Shown here piece after piece: positions 9,301 to 17,071 of a DNA stretch of 64,000 bases; position 1 is the stretch's first letter; each line of letters starts with the position of its first letter. The translations under genes and the position numbers were made by a program. Source of the DNA: Clostridia bacterium (GTDB taxonomy: Bacteria; Bacillota; Clostridia; Oscillospirales; Acutalibacteraceae); contig JAFQVY010000009.1 in the NCBI GenBank assembly GCA_017407755.1, positions 46,014-110,013 of the forward strand. The letters are read 5' to 3'. The notes below the pieces were generated by a model. It was given only the letters and a program-made list of their open reading frames with translations. It did no database searches and was not told where the DNA came from.

Positions 9301-10615
9301 ATGTACCGCCTGTGTTTACAAGCACAACGCCTGAGGTACCGCGCTCAATATATGCAACTGAGCCTGAAGATGCCATATATTCGCTTTGACCTGCAAAATG
9401 ATTTTTGAATTTGTTAACTGCTTTTACCTCGGGATTAGACCAAGAGGTAACATCAGCTTCGCCAATCATAGTGGTATCAATATTTTCAGGTCTTGCAAGG
9501 TAAAGACCGCAAACCTCGTTTCTTGCGCCTACTATTGCCCAAGTTTTGTTAATGTTGTGGTCGCTTATAAATCTTGTTCCGTTGTCCTTGTAAGTATCGT
9601 GGGATTCTGTCCACTGAACAGTCTTTGAAGGCGAAGCTCCGCAGGAAATACCTGACTGAGCCGCACGGGAAGCGTTGCCGTCAATAACTGCCTGCCTTAT
9701 GTCGTTGGCACCTGTGTCGGTTACGCTCATATACTTTGTATAAGCGTCAGTTCCCAGTCCGCCGCCGGGTGTACCTAAAAGTTCGCCGTAATAATATGGA
9801 GTAAAGCCTTTTGTTTCCTGAGCGTATTCTGTAGCCGCATTAAGCACATTAGGCCAGAAATCGCTTTTTGTGCCTGATGCATCTGAGGGGGTTTCAATAT
9901 GCTTTGCGGCATCAAATCTGAAGCCGTCGGCACCTGCATCGATACATTCTTTGAGGAAGTTTATGCAGTGCTTCTGCACAGTTGAATTGGCTGTATTAAG
10001 GTCAGGAAGACCTGAAAGACAGTAATGGGTGGAATCGTAGCGATTTTCAAAATTATAGATATTCTTGGAAATATCGTGCCAACAGTTGCTGTCATTTTTT
10101 ATTTCGGAAGGAACCCACGGATGAATGGTATTTCCCGATGAATCGTTTGCCGTGTGGTTAAAAATTGTATCAACAATAACCTTGATGCCGTACTTTTCTG
10201 CTTCTTCACACATAGATTTAAACTCAGCCTTTGTGCCGAAAGCATTGCGGTAATCGGTTTCAATGTTAAAGGCAACAGGCTGATAAACAACCCAACAGTG
10301 GTTCATAAGAGTACTCCAGGATTCTCTGGTAGACTCTTTAATGGGCTGAATGGGAGAAGTCTGGATTGCAGTAAAGCCCTGTGCCGCAATCTGGGGCAAA
10401 AGCTTTTTGATGTTATCAAAAGACCAACACCAGCACTGCAAAATCTGGCCGTCCTGCACGTCGTCACAAAGGCCGTAAATATTTGAACCCGTTTCTACAA
10501 GCTCAGTATTGGCACTTGTTTCGGTTAAGTCAACCTTTACACCCGCAACAGTCAGAAAACTGCCTAAAGCGATAAGCAAAGCAAGACTTAATGTAAGTAT
10601 TCTCTTTCTAAGCAT
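6314..10615 (-). CDS. Large secreted alpha-amylase (GH13) with four starch-binding-like modules and repeat-rich C-terminus
   Basis: 1433 aa from ATG at 10615, chosen because AGGAGG lies 6 bases upstream; an in-frame codon 36 bases earlier has no such site. The signal peptide is followed by a GH13 catalytic domain resembling B. subtilis AmyE (GH13_28-like). Its catalytic residues are Asp in GFRFDAAKH (~234), Glu in YYGELLG (~278) and Asp in TESHDTY (~338). Four ~90-residue modules follow at about 501-588, 601-695, 720-811 and 835-921, each with a FNxW start, a TYxFK strand and a WYxNxGTIxD element, like E-set/starch-binding modules. Then come two ~65-residue Listeria-Bacteroides (Flg_new) repeats (VTFLDYDG...GWD), a related third repeat, and a ~275-residue C-terminal domain I cannot name. 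There is no dockerin, so it should be secreted or surface-held by other means. Predicted to hydrolyse alpha-1,4 bonds in starch. Confidence 0.92.
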   Translation of the reverse strand: MLRKRILTLSLALLIALGSFLTVAGVKVDLTETSANTELVETGSNIYGLCDDVQDGQILQCWCWSFDNIKKLLPQIAAQGFTAIQTSPIQPIKESTRESWSTLMNHCWVVYQPVAFNIETDYRNAFGTKAEFKSMCEEAEKYGIKVIVDTIFNHTANDSSGNTIHPWVPSEIKNDSNCWHDISKNIYNFENRYDSTHYCLSGLPDLNTANSTVQKHCINFLKECIDAGADGFRFDAAKHIETPSDASGTKSDFWPNVLNAATEYAQETKGFTPYYYGELLGTPGGGLGTDAYTKYMSVTDTGANDIRQAVIDGNASRAAQSGISCGASPSKTVQWTESHDTYKDNGTRFISDHNINKTWAIVGARNEVCGLYLARPENIDTTMIGEADVTSWSNPEVKAVNKFKNHFAGQSEYMASSGSVAYIERGTSGVVLVNTGGTYYNNMSVPAHKIASGTYTDAITGNTFTVSNGYISGDIGDTGIAVVYDVESSGSLEKGSVTDFKLAGSFNGWSTSANVMVAKDSNIATTSVILEEGEYTFKIKGGDLWFGNSGTIEDETGSGGWTMKPDVSDNCTLKASGGKYTFSYNTVTQRLVVEHSESTESDVYLKGTFNDWDSSLQLAYEEGSNTVTTTLEIEKGTYSFKIHNRGIGSWYSNTGTIEDTTGSGGWTMKTSVDDNCTFIASGGKYTFSFNLSNNKLTVSAEELSPTQTTTQAEESENYPYYLMGEFNNWKDTDPFLLTDDADILTVTVEIEAGTYGFKLYKTESEKWYGNSGTINDTTGDNGCTMKEGEDKCTLVATGGTYTFTLTRSTKKLTVLYSPDEETPVETTTEAETPQYYLRGDFNDWSSSTPMEIDESVGCAVATIELLEGVYAFKVQDKLNSRWYGNNGTIEDSTEGKSWSMHQSAGDATLEATGGTYTFIFDTDEKRLTVNYVAEGQDPNTPDNPVLNDYTVTFLDYDGAVLDTQIVTEGSAAIPPADPVREGTDMYSYVFTGWDTSFVEITADTTVRATYEQKINEFEVTFLDYDGKILSIQYIPYGESALAPTSPVREGDAQYTYTFSGWDKDFTDVTEDLTVNALYSESVNEYNVTVNEGEFTFSGEKTVKYGDSYTFTVIPNEGYEIETVSADGEVLNADANGGYTVKNATGDIEISVVVRKLLAENDFAGATVSLSGNIEVNFYMNLSDKVVADESSKLVFILPNGNTKTCYVKNAEKKDGYYVFACEVSAKEMASSVKARIVSSEYKSEVFEYSVKEYGEYILSSSDSEYERAKPLVKAMLNYGAYAQEYFGYNTENLANESLSESDKALADADFSDYMYSLKGEEEGVSYYGSKLSLKSETAIKHYFCIEDEENIPKCTVNDVAVTPVKKGEYYEIKVSDILAQNLDESIKVKAGEVTLEYSVLSYGYLAIKGDDTNLKNVVNALYAYNQAAKAYIG

Positions 10616-10655
10616 AGCGAAACCTCCTATAAAAATGTAAAATATATACATAAAA

Positions 10656-10684
10656 AGTATACACTATTCTATAATTTGTTGCAA
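10656..10684 (-). promoter_or_regulatory. Sigma-A-type promoter of the large amylase
   Basis: On the minus strand TTGCAA (10684-10679), a 17-base spacer and TATACT (10661-10656), about 40 bases before the start codon. I saw no catabolite-response element. Confidence 0.55.
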
Positions 10685-10771
10685 GTTTTTTAAACATACC
10701 TCTGTGTTTTTGTGCAATACAAATAAAATACACCTCCGCCATTTAGCAAATGAGCGCAGATGTTGTTAAAG

Positions 10772-10806
10772 AAAAAGGGATTTCCTACAAATAAGAAAAG
10801 CCTTTC
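10772..10806 (-). terminator. Imperfect terminator after the 232-aa membrane protein
   Basis: On the minus strand AAAGG..TTTC and GGAAATCCCTTT form a stem with a 2x2 internal mismatch, followed by TTTC. It resembles the amylase terminator at 6268. Weak structure, so tentative. Confidence 0.4.
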
Positions 10807-10821
10807 ATCAATAAAGTCAAT

Positions 10822-11520
10822 TTATATCATAAAACGAAAAATCACATAAGTTAACACAACAAGAAAGCTTCCGCCGCCCAGACAGATTATAGTCATCTTA
10901 TGCCCCAAATACTGATGGACAAAAGCCGCCATAATGTTAAATAAACCTATGCCAATCATAATAGAGCCTGCATAGCCTAACATAATAAATCCATTATTAA
11001 AAACATACGGATTCATAAAACAAACAATCAGATAAATTATCATTGGCAGTAAAAGTGCTATTACCCCAAAAGCTCTCAGCCAACCATAAGCCACAGGATG
11101 CATTTCCTTAAAATCATTGTCTGCATTGGGCAGAAAATACTCCCACGAATTTTTAGGAGCATACTTAGAATAACGAGGTCTCACCTTCATAAAATCTTCA
11201 AAATACCTTGTACCGTATTTTTCTCTGAAGGAGTTTATATCGGTAGTGAAAGAATAAAAGTCCCTCAAGCCTAAAGGTATTTCAGGCATGTTATGTACCA
11301 AGTTGGCAAAATCATAAATTTTCTCTTTATTTCTTTCATTTAAAATATCAAACATAGTGTCTATACAATAAATGAGAAGTTTACTATCCTCTGTAGCCTT
11401 TTCACTTTTAAGCTCTCTTTTAGCGGTTTTTAAAGTAATCTCAGCTCTAATACTGCCTAACGGGTCAAATCTTATATCCGCAAAAGCGTTTTTTATTTCT
11501 TCATAAAATTCGGTTTTCAT
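10822..11520 (-). CDS. Hypothetical membrane protein, three C-terminal TM helices
   Basis: 232 aa, family not recognised. The N-terminal ~145 residues are charged and soluble-looking. The C-terminal ~85 residues hold three hydrophobic segments (around GVIALLLPMIIYLIVCF, IMLGYAGSIMIGIGLF and IICLGGGSFLVVLTYVIF). No signal peptide and no catalytic motif. It is a single gene divergent from galE. A regulator or sensor-like membrane protein is possible but cannot be supported. Confidence 0.7.
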   Translation of the reverse strand: MKTEFYEEIKNAFADIRFDPLGSIRAEITLKTAKRELKSEKATEDSKLLIYCIDTMFDILNERNKEKIYDFANLVHNMPEIPLGLRDFYSFTTDINSFREKYGTRYFEDFMKVRPRYSKYAPKNSWEYFLPNADNDFKEMHPVAYGWLRAFGVIALLLPMIIYLIVCFMNPYVFNNGFIMLGYAGSIMIGIGLFNIMAAFVHQYLGHKMTIICLGGGSFLVVLTYVIFRFMI

Positions 11521-11582
11521 TTCAACACCTCCGCTGTATTCATTCTACTATAATACACATTTACTTTCAATACACAAATAAT

Positions 11583-11611
11583 TTGACATTATCACTCATA
11601 TAATGTAAACT
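11583..11611 (+). promoter_or_regulatory. Promoter of galE-plsX
   Basis: TTGACA (11583-11588), 17-base spacer, TAAACT (11606-11611), about 64 bases before the galE start. The start itself is preceded by GGGGTGG. Confidence 0.5.
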
Positions 11612-11674
11612 TGATTTAGTATTTTAGTACTTTTTACACTTTACTTTTTTACTACTAATTTTCGGGGTGGTTTT

Positions 11675-12691
11675 ATGGCTATTCTTTTAACAGGCGGAAT
11701 GGGCTTTATCGGCTCGCACACCGCTGTTGAGCTTATAAGTGAAGGCTACGAGGTTATTATTGCCGATAACCTTTCAAACAGCTCGCCCAAGGTTTTGGGT
11801 AGAATCGAAACTATTACAGGCAAAAAGCCTTTATTCTATGAAATCGACGTTGCAGTTAAAGAGGACGTTGAAAAAATATTTGACGAAAACTCTGTTGAGG
11901 GTGTAATTCATTTTGCAGGCTATAAAAGCGTGCCCGAATCCACCCGTATCCCCTTAAGCTATTATCGCAATAATATCGATACCGCTCTGACTGTTCTGGA
12001 GATTATGAAGGAAAGAAACTGCAAAACCTTTGTTTTTTCTTCATCTGCAACGGTTTACGGAGACAAAAATGTTGCTCCCTTTAATGAGGAAATGCCCACA
12101 TCTACCTCTACAAATGCTTACGGCAACACAAAGCTTATGATTGAGCAGATTGTAAGGGACTTTTCTGCTTCTTGGAGTGAGTTTTCTGCAATCCTTTTAA
12201 GATATTTTAATCCCATAGGTGCTCACCCCAGCGGTCTTATCGGCGAAGCACCCGACGGCATTCCCAACAACCTTATGCCCTATATTACCCAGACTGCCGT
12301 AGGTGTACGTGAGTTTTTAGGCGTTTTCGGCACCGATTACGATACTCCTGACGGCACCGGTGTAAGGGATTTTATTCACGTTGTTGACCTTGCAAGAGGC
12401 CACGTTGCCGCCGTAAATTACGCCCTTAAGGCAAACGGCGTTGAAGCTATAAACCTTGGCACAGGCAAAGGCAGCAGTGTTTTAGAGGTAGTTCATACCT
12501 TTGAAGAAGCCAACTCACTTAAAATTCCCGTGAAGCTCCTTGACCGCCGCCCCGGTGACGTTGCTACAAGCTATGCATTAGCCGACAAAGCAAAGGAGCT
12601 GCTTAATTGGGAGGCTAAACTCACACTTTTTGATATGTGCAAAGACTCTTGGAACTGGCAAAAATCAAACCCCAAAGGATATGACGACTGA
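11675..12691 (+). CDS. galE: UDP-glucose 4-epimerase
   Basis: 338 aa extended short-chain dehydrogenase. Visible motifs are the NAD-binding GGMGFIGSH at the N-terminus, SSSATVYG, and the catalytic YGNTK (YxxxK); YFNPIGAHPSGLIGE and DGTGVRDFIHVVDLA are typical of GalE. It interconverts UDP-glucose and UDP-galactose for galactose catabolism or cell-surface glycan precursors. Its stop codon overlaps the plsX ATG (TGATG), so the two are coupled. Confidence 0.96.
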   Translation: MAILLTGGMGFIGSHTAVELISEGYEVIIADNLSNSSPKVLGRIETITGKKPLFYEIDVAVKEDVEKIFDENSVEGVIHFAGYKSVPESTRIPLSYYRNNIDTALTVLEIMKERNCKTFVFSSSATVYGDKNVAPFNEEMPTSTSTNAYGNTKLMIEQIVRDFSASWSEFSAILLRYFNPIGAHPSGLIGEAPDGIPNNLMPYITQTAVGVREFLGVFGTDYDTPDGTGVRDFIHVVDLARGHVAAVNYALKANGVEAINLGTGKGSSVLEVVHTFEEANSLKIPVKLLDRRPGDVATSYALADKAKELLNWEAKLTLFDMCKDSWNWQKSNPKGYDD

Positions 12692-13680
12692 TGATTAAAA
12701 TTGCAATTGACCTGCTTGGTGCCGACAGAGACGAGCTTGAGCTTTTAGACGGTGTAGCAAAAGCATTAAAAGAAAATTCTGATTTGTTCGCATATATTTT
12801 GGGCACTAAAGAAAAGCTTGAGAAGGCTCTAAATGAAAAAAATGCAGACAAAGAACAGTACGAAGTTATAAATGCAACCGAGGTTATCACCAACAACGAC
12901 AACCCCATGGTGGCTATTCGCAGTAAAGCAGACTCTTCTATGATTAAGGGTGCCACTCTTTGCAGAGACAACGAAGATATTGAGGCTTTTGTTTCCTGCG
13001 GTGCCACAGGAGCACTTATGGTTTCCTCAATGATGATAATAAAGCCCCTAAGTACCGCTATAGGCCCTGTGCTTGTGTGCGAGTTTATCAAGCGAAACGG
13101 CGACTACGTTTGCCTTTCTGACTGTGGTGCAAACCTTGACTGCCCTGCCGAAAGGCTTTTAAGCTTTGCCAAAATGGGCAGTGCCTATATGAAGGCAAAG
13201 GGCGTTGAAAACCCAAAAGTAAGGCTTCTTTCAAACGGCGTTGAAGATGGCAAGGGCACAAACGTTATTAAAGAAGCGAACGCCCTTTTGAAAGAAACAA
13301 ATCTTAATTTCTTAGGCAATATCGAAGGCAGTTCTGTCCTTACAGGGGATGCCGACGTAGTAGTTGCCGACGGATTTTCGGGCAATGTGCTTTTAAAGAG
13401 TCTTGAGTGCGGTGCAACCTCGGTTATTAAGGATATTGAGGATTTCGCAAGCACCCTTGAAGATGATAAAAAGAACGAGCTTAAAAAGCTTGCCCAAAAT
13501 CTTTACAAAAGATATGACTACAACACTCAGGGCGGAGCAGTGCTTTTAGGCGTTAACAAGCCTGTTGTAAAAGGGCATGGTGCCGCCACCGGTGAAACTA
13601 TGCTCAGCATCATAAGAGTTGCCTATACTCTGGCAAAAAACAAGTTGGTTGATAAAATCAAAGCCGAGTTCGGTTTATAA
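12691..13680 (+). CDS. plsX: PlsX-like phosphate acyltransferase
   Basis: 329 aa, the normal PlsX length. PlsX makes acyl-phosphate from acyl-ACP for phospholipid synthesis. Family signatures are SCGATGALM, LSNGVEDGKGT, GNIEGSSVLTGDADVVVADGFSGN and the C-terminal GGAVLLGVNKPVVKGHG. The N-terminal motif, usually DAMGGD, reads DLLGAD, and the usual GHG(S/A)S stretch is GHGAATGE, so it is a divergent member. The partner is also unusual: it is coupled to galE rather than fab genes. Function by family is likely; a paralogous role cannot be excluded. Confidence 0.85.
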   Translation: MIKIAIDLLGADRDELELLDGVAKALKENSDLFAYILGTKEKLEKALNEKNADKEQYEVINATEVITNNDNPMVAIRSKADSSMIKGATLCRDNEDIEAFVSCGATGALMVSSMMIIKPLSTAIGPVLVCEFIKRNGDYVCLSDCGANLDCPAERLLSFAKMGSAYMKAKGVENPKVRLLSNGVEDGKGTNVIKEANALLKETNLNFLGNIEGSSVLTGDADVVVADGFSGNVLLKSLECGATSVIKDIEDFASTLEDDKKNELKKLAQNLYKRYDYNTQGGAVLLGVNKPVVKGHGAATGETMLSIIRVAYTLAKNKLVDKIKAEFGL

Positions 13681-13718
13681 GAAAAAGTCCACGGAAATTT
13701 CCGTGGACTTAATTTTTT
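13681..13718. terminator. Bidirectional terminator between plsX and the TPM gene
   Basis: AAGTCCACGGAAA pairs perfectly with TTTCCGTGGACTT (13685-13710). A T-run follows on the plus side (AATTTTTTTA) and TTTTTC on the minus side, serving both convergent genes. Confidence 0.85.
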
Positions 13719-14461
13719 TAGAAGCTTCCGCCTCCGCCGCTGTGGCTTCTGCCGGAAGAAGATGTATGAGAGCCTGAATTCTCTTTTGGTTTTGCACGTC
13801 TTGTTACGTTTCTGTAAAGGAAAATATCACGGCTGTTAGTTACGTTCATACTGCCTGCAACCATATAATCCTTAGCAGCAGGCTGGCGTCTTACGCTTTT
13901 GAGCTTGCCCTTCATAACAAGCACCGCAATAAGACCAATAACAAAGCCTGCTACAAGTGAGAACACAATACCGAAGAACCAGTTGTAAGGTGCACCGTTG
14001 CAATAATCGTCACAAAGGTCGGCATAGGTTATCATTGCAGTATAATAGTCACCGCTACTGAGGTAAGGAGTAATTTCGTCACCGATGTGTTCAATAACAT
14101 CACTGTCAATATTAGCTTCGCCTCTGCCACAGCCTGAAATCCACCAGTCTCTTTGAGACATATCAATTACAAGAATACAGCCGTCATATTTAGAGCCAAA
14201 GCCGTATCCGTTATAATCAAAATAATCGTCAGCATAATCTCTTATGTACTGGCCGTTTGTTGTGTTGGTTGTATGAACTACAACGTCAAACTTCTGTCTT
14301 TGGCTGATTTCATCAAGGTAGCTCTCTACCTCGGCGGCATCACTGCTTGTAAGAAGCTGTGCATCATCTGTCAAGCGGGTATCATTAGCCGCACTTACAG
14401 GAAGCACCAGTAACAAACAAAGAACAGCGGCAAAGAGTAAAGTAAATAATTTCTTTTTCAT
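13718..14461 (-). CDS. ydjH: TPM-domain membrane protein (YdjH-like)
   Basis: 247 aa. Signal peptide or N-terminal TM (KKKLFTLLFAAVLCLLLVLPVSAA), then a TPM (YgcG/YdjH) domain at about 28-150 with DDAQLLTSSDAAEVESYLDE and DGCILVIDMSQRDWWISG, one TM helix near residues 165-187, and a Ser/Gly-rich tail ending SGGGGSF as in the family. It follows the zinc-ribbon and SPFH genes on the same strand; in B. subtilis the same three families make ydjG, ydjH and ydjI, a membrane-stress module next to pspA. Likely a membrane partner of the SPFH scaffold. Confidence 0.85.
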   Translation of the reverse strand: MKKKLFTLLFAAVLCLLLVLPVSAANDTRLTDDAQLLTSSDAAEVESYLDEISQRQKFDVVVHTTNTTNGQYIRDYADDYFDYNGYGFGSKYDGCILVIDMSQRDWWISGCGRGEANIDSDVIEHIGDEITPYLSSGDYYTAMITYADLCDDYCNGAPYNWFFGIVFSLVAGFVIGLIAVLVMKGKLKSVRRQPAAKDYMVAGSMNVTNSRDIFLYRNVTRRAKPKENSGSHTSSSGRSHSGGGGSF

Positions 14462-14475
14462 TTCACCCTACCCCC

Positions 14476-15561
14476 TTAAAATATAAAATGAATAAGCCAG
14501 CTTAATGCAAAAGCCGCCGCTGAGGCTATACCTGCAATAGTGAAAAGGTACTTTTTGAAAAGACCCTTATCGCAGGGCAAATCACCTACAAACTTACCTG
14601 TCTGGCCATTCATGGCAAAGGTGTACTTCTGGTCTTTATATGTAGTGTTCAGAAGCCACACGGGGTAAAGTGCATACTCTGCTTTACCGTTATTAAGTCT
14701 TATATGAGTGTTTTCGGGCAAAACTGTTGTATAACCCTGAACCGTTGAGCGAAAAGCTTCTTCGGTAGAGTTTTTAATTCGCTGGTTTGCTCTGTCTATG
14801 CTGTTCTCTGCAGTAACATCATACTTATCGGCAAGATATCCTGCCATATAAGCAGTCTGGAAATCTACCGCTTCGCTAAAATTAAAGGGCTCGATACTTT
14901 CCATAAGGGTGTCGTCCATTTTTTCGCTACCGTCTACAGGTACATTTGCAAATGCAATATTGCCTGAGCGAAGCACGGCAAAATACTTGGTCTCGGTATA
15001 GTTGTAGTTGCTGTCGCTCCAATGTCTTACTCTGGTAGCTCTGTAACGGATATTAGCGTCAGCACCTGCATCAAAAAGCCACACAGGCACGTAAACGCCC
15101 TTGATTTCGTCAATATGATTTTCTTCCTTGAAAATCTTGGGCAAAAGGCGTTTACCCTTGATGTGGTTAAAGTAGCCTTCCTTAGCCGCTTTTTTGTCAA
15201 GCTTAAAGGGGATAATCAAATCCGGCTTAAGCATACCTGAAATATTTCCCGACATAACCACGGGGTTGTCGCAATAAGGACAAGAGGTAGCGGCAGTGGT
15301 TTTGTCGCATACAATTTCACCTGCACAGGATTTACAGACATAAGTCACAAGGTTTTCGTCCTCGCCTTTCCACTCTGCACCTGCGTTTGTTTCCCAATTC
15401 ATTTCGTCGGGAGCGTCATTCTGAATCTCATTATCGTATTCTTTTAAAGCGTCCATTTCAAACTCAGTGTCGCAATAAGGACACTTCATTTTCTGTGCAG
15501 TGGTGTTAAACTCAATAGCACCGCCGCAACAGGGACATTTATAATCAAGAAGTGTAGACAT
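14476..15561 (-). CDS. ydjG: Zinc-ribbon membrane protein (YdjG-like)
   Basis: 361 aa from ATG at 15561, preferred because AGAAGGAGAG lies directly upstream; the frame extends 7 codons further. Two N-terminal zinc ribbons (CPCC...CPYC near residue 10 and CKSC...CPYC near residue 75) lead to a globular domain and one C-terminal TM helix (LFTIAGIASAAAFALSWLIHFIF). It matches the TFIIB-type zinc-ribbon proteins of the YdjG family. Middle gene of the ydjI-ydjG-ydjH-like set. Confidence 0.85.
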   Translation of the reverse strand: MSTLLDYKCPCCGGAIEFNTTAQKMKCPYCDTEFEMDALKEYDNEIQNDAPDEMNWETNAGAEWKGEDENLVTYVCKSCAGEIVCDKTTAATSCPYCDNPVVMSGNISGMLKPDLIIPFKLDKKAAKEGYFNHIKGKRLLPKIFKEENHIDEIKGVYVPVWLFDAGADANIRYRATRVRHWSDSNYNYTETKYFAVLRSGNIAFANVPVDGSEKMDDTLMESIEPFNFSEAVDFQTAYMAGYLADKYDVTAENSIDRANQRIKNSTEEAFRSTVQGYTTVLPENTHIRLNNGKAEYALYPVWLLNTTYKDQKYTFAMNGQTGKFVGDLPCDKGLFKKYLFTIAGIASAAAFALSWLIHFIF

Positions 15562-15578
15562 TTTTCTCTCCTTCTTTA

Positions 15579-16991
15579 TCACTGCTTGTCGTTATCGTCA
15601 AAGAGGTCGCCGCATTCGGGACAGAACTTTGGAGGATTTTTGGGGTCTTCGGGCTCCCAGCCGCATTTGTCGCACTTATAAAGAGGTGCGCCCTCAGGCT
15701 TTTTAGCTCCGCATTCTGCACAGAACCTGCCAAGATTTACCTCGCCGCAAGCACATGTCCAACCCTTCTGCTCCTCAGGCTTTTTAGCTCCGCACTCAGG
15801 GCAGAATTTACCGGTAGCAGTTGCACCGCAAGCACATGTCCAGGCATTTGCAGGCTTTGCTTCGGGCTTTTTGGCACCGCACTGAGGGCAGAAGTTACCC
15901 TGTACTGTTGCACCGCATGCACACTGCCAGCTGTTAGCAGTAGCCTGAGCCTGTGCATTTGCCTGAGCCTGTGCAGCCTGATTCTGCTGGTCCATAGCAA
16001 AAAGATTACCGGCATTCATACCGCCTGCATTCATTGCCATATTCATACCCATAAAGCCCATCATGGCACCGCCCTGATTGCCTGCGGCAGTTTTCATAGC
16101 CTCGCCCTGAGCACCAACAAGGTGTGCAGCGGCAAGACCGGGATTGCGAAGACGTGCCTCTGCCTGAGCGTCTTTGAGCATCTGAGTATCCTCGTCGGTA
16201 AGAACAGGAGGATTCATAGCAACAGAAACAACCTTAAGACCTCTGAGCTCGCCCCATTTCTGGGAAAGGGTTTCGTTAACTGCGGCTTCCATTTCGGGCA
16301 TATATCCGGGAATTGCACTGGGTCTGATTTCTAAGGCTGAAAGCTTTGCAAGAGAAGGTGCAAGTGAGCTTACAAACTCAGTCTTAAGTTGAGTGTCGAT
16401 TTCACCTCTTGTAAACTCGTCAGTAACGTTTGCACATACATTTGTGTAGAAAAGAAGAGGGTCGGCAATTTTGTAGGAATATACACCTGAGCAACGGAGG
16501 CTTACGTCAACGTCCATATCGATTTTAGAGTCAACAACTCTGAAAGGAATAGGATTGGGAGTTCCGAACTTGTTGTCCATAATCTCTTTTGTGTTGATGT
16601 AGTAAACACGCTGGTCTTTGCCTGTGTCGCCGCCGTAAGCAAAACGCTTGCCGATGGTTTTAAAGGTTTCAAGAATGCTTGAACCTAATTTGCCAGCAAA
16701 AATTGAAGGCTCTGATGATGAGTCATAAGTAAACTCGCCGGGCTCTGCGCAAACCTCTACAACCTTACCCTGGTCAACAATCAGCATACACTGACCGTCT
16801 GCAACGGCGATACCTGAGCCGTTGGAAATAATGTTGTCGCTTGCTTTTGTATTAGAAGAGCGACCGCCAATCTGCTTAGTACCTTTTTTTACCAAAACAT
16901 CTCTGTCTAAAGCTTCACAATAGAAAAATTCTTTCCACTGGTCAGCCATTGCGCCGCCAACAGCGCCGATACCTGCTTTAATAAGTCCCAT
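15579..16991 (-). CDS. ydjI: SPFH-domain protein with four C-terminal zinc ribbons (YdjI-like)
   Basis: 470 aa. Residues 1-~280 form an SPFH / virion-core-like domain (KEFFYCEALDRDVLVKKG..., PGEFTYDSS...), a membrane-associated scaffold family. A Met/Gly/Ala/Gln-rich stretch follows. Four zinc ribbons close the protein (CACG...CPQCG, CACG...CPECG, CACG...CAECG, CDKCG...CPECG), the first three near-copies of each other. B. subtilis YdjI is shorter and, as I recall, recruits PspA to the membrane; no pspA gene lies here. First gene of the trio. Confidence 0.88.
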   Translation of the reverse strand: MGLIKAGIGAVGGAMADQWKEFFYCEALDRDVLVKKGTKQIGGRSSNTKASDNIISNGSGIAVADGQCMLIVDQGKVVEVCAEPGEFTYDSSSEPSIFAGKLGSSILETFKTIGKRFAYGGDTGKDQRVYYINTKEIMDNKFGTPNPIPFRVVDSKIDMDVDVSLRCSGVYSYKIADPLLFYTNVCANVTDEFTRGEIDTQLKTEFVSSLAPSLAKLSALEIRPSAIPGYMPEMEAAVNETLSQKWGELRGLKVVSVAMNPPVLTDEDTQMLKDAQAEARLRNPGLAAAHLVGAQGEAMKTAAGNQGGAMMGFMGMNMAMNAGGMNAGNLFAMDQQNQAAQAQANAQAQATANSWQCACGATVQGNFCPQCGAKKPEAKPANAWTCACGATATGKFCPECGAKKPEEQKGWTCACGEVNLGRFCAECGAKKPEGAPLYKCDKCGWEPEDPKNPPKFCPECGDLFDDNDKQ

Positions 16992-17071
16992 AGTTAAAAA
17001 CTCCTTCCGAATATAAATAAAAATATAATTTGAAAAGTCCCACTATATTTTACACCTTTAAGAAATGTGTG

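Noticed and set aside
12621-13091. Minus-strand frame of 156 codons inside plsX
   Set aside because: Ser/Ile-rich shadow of plsX without start signals.
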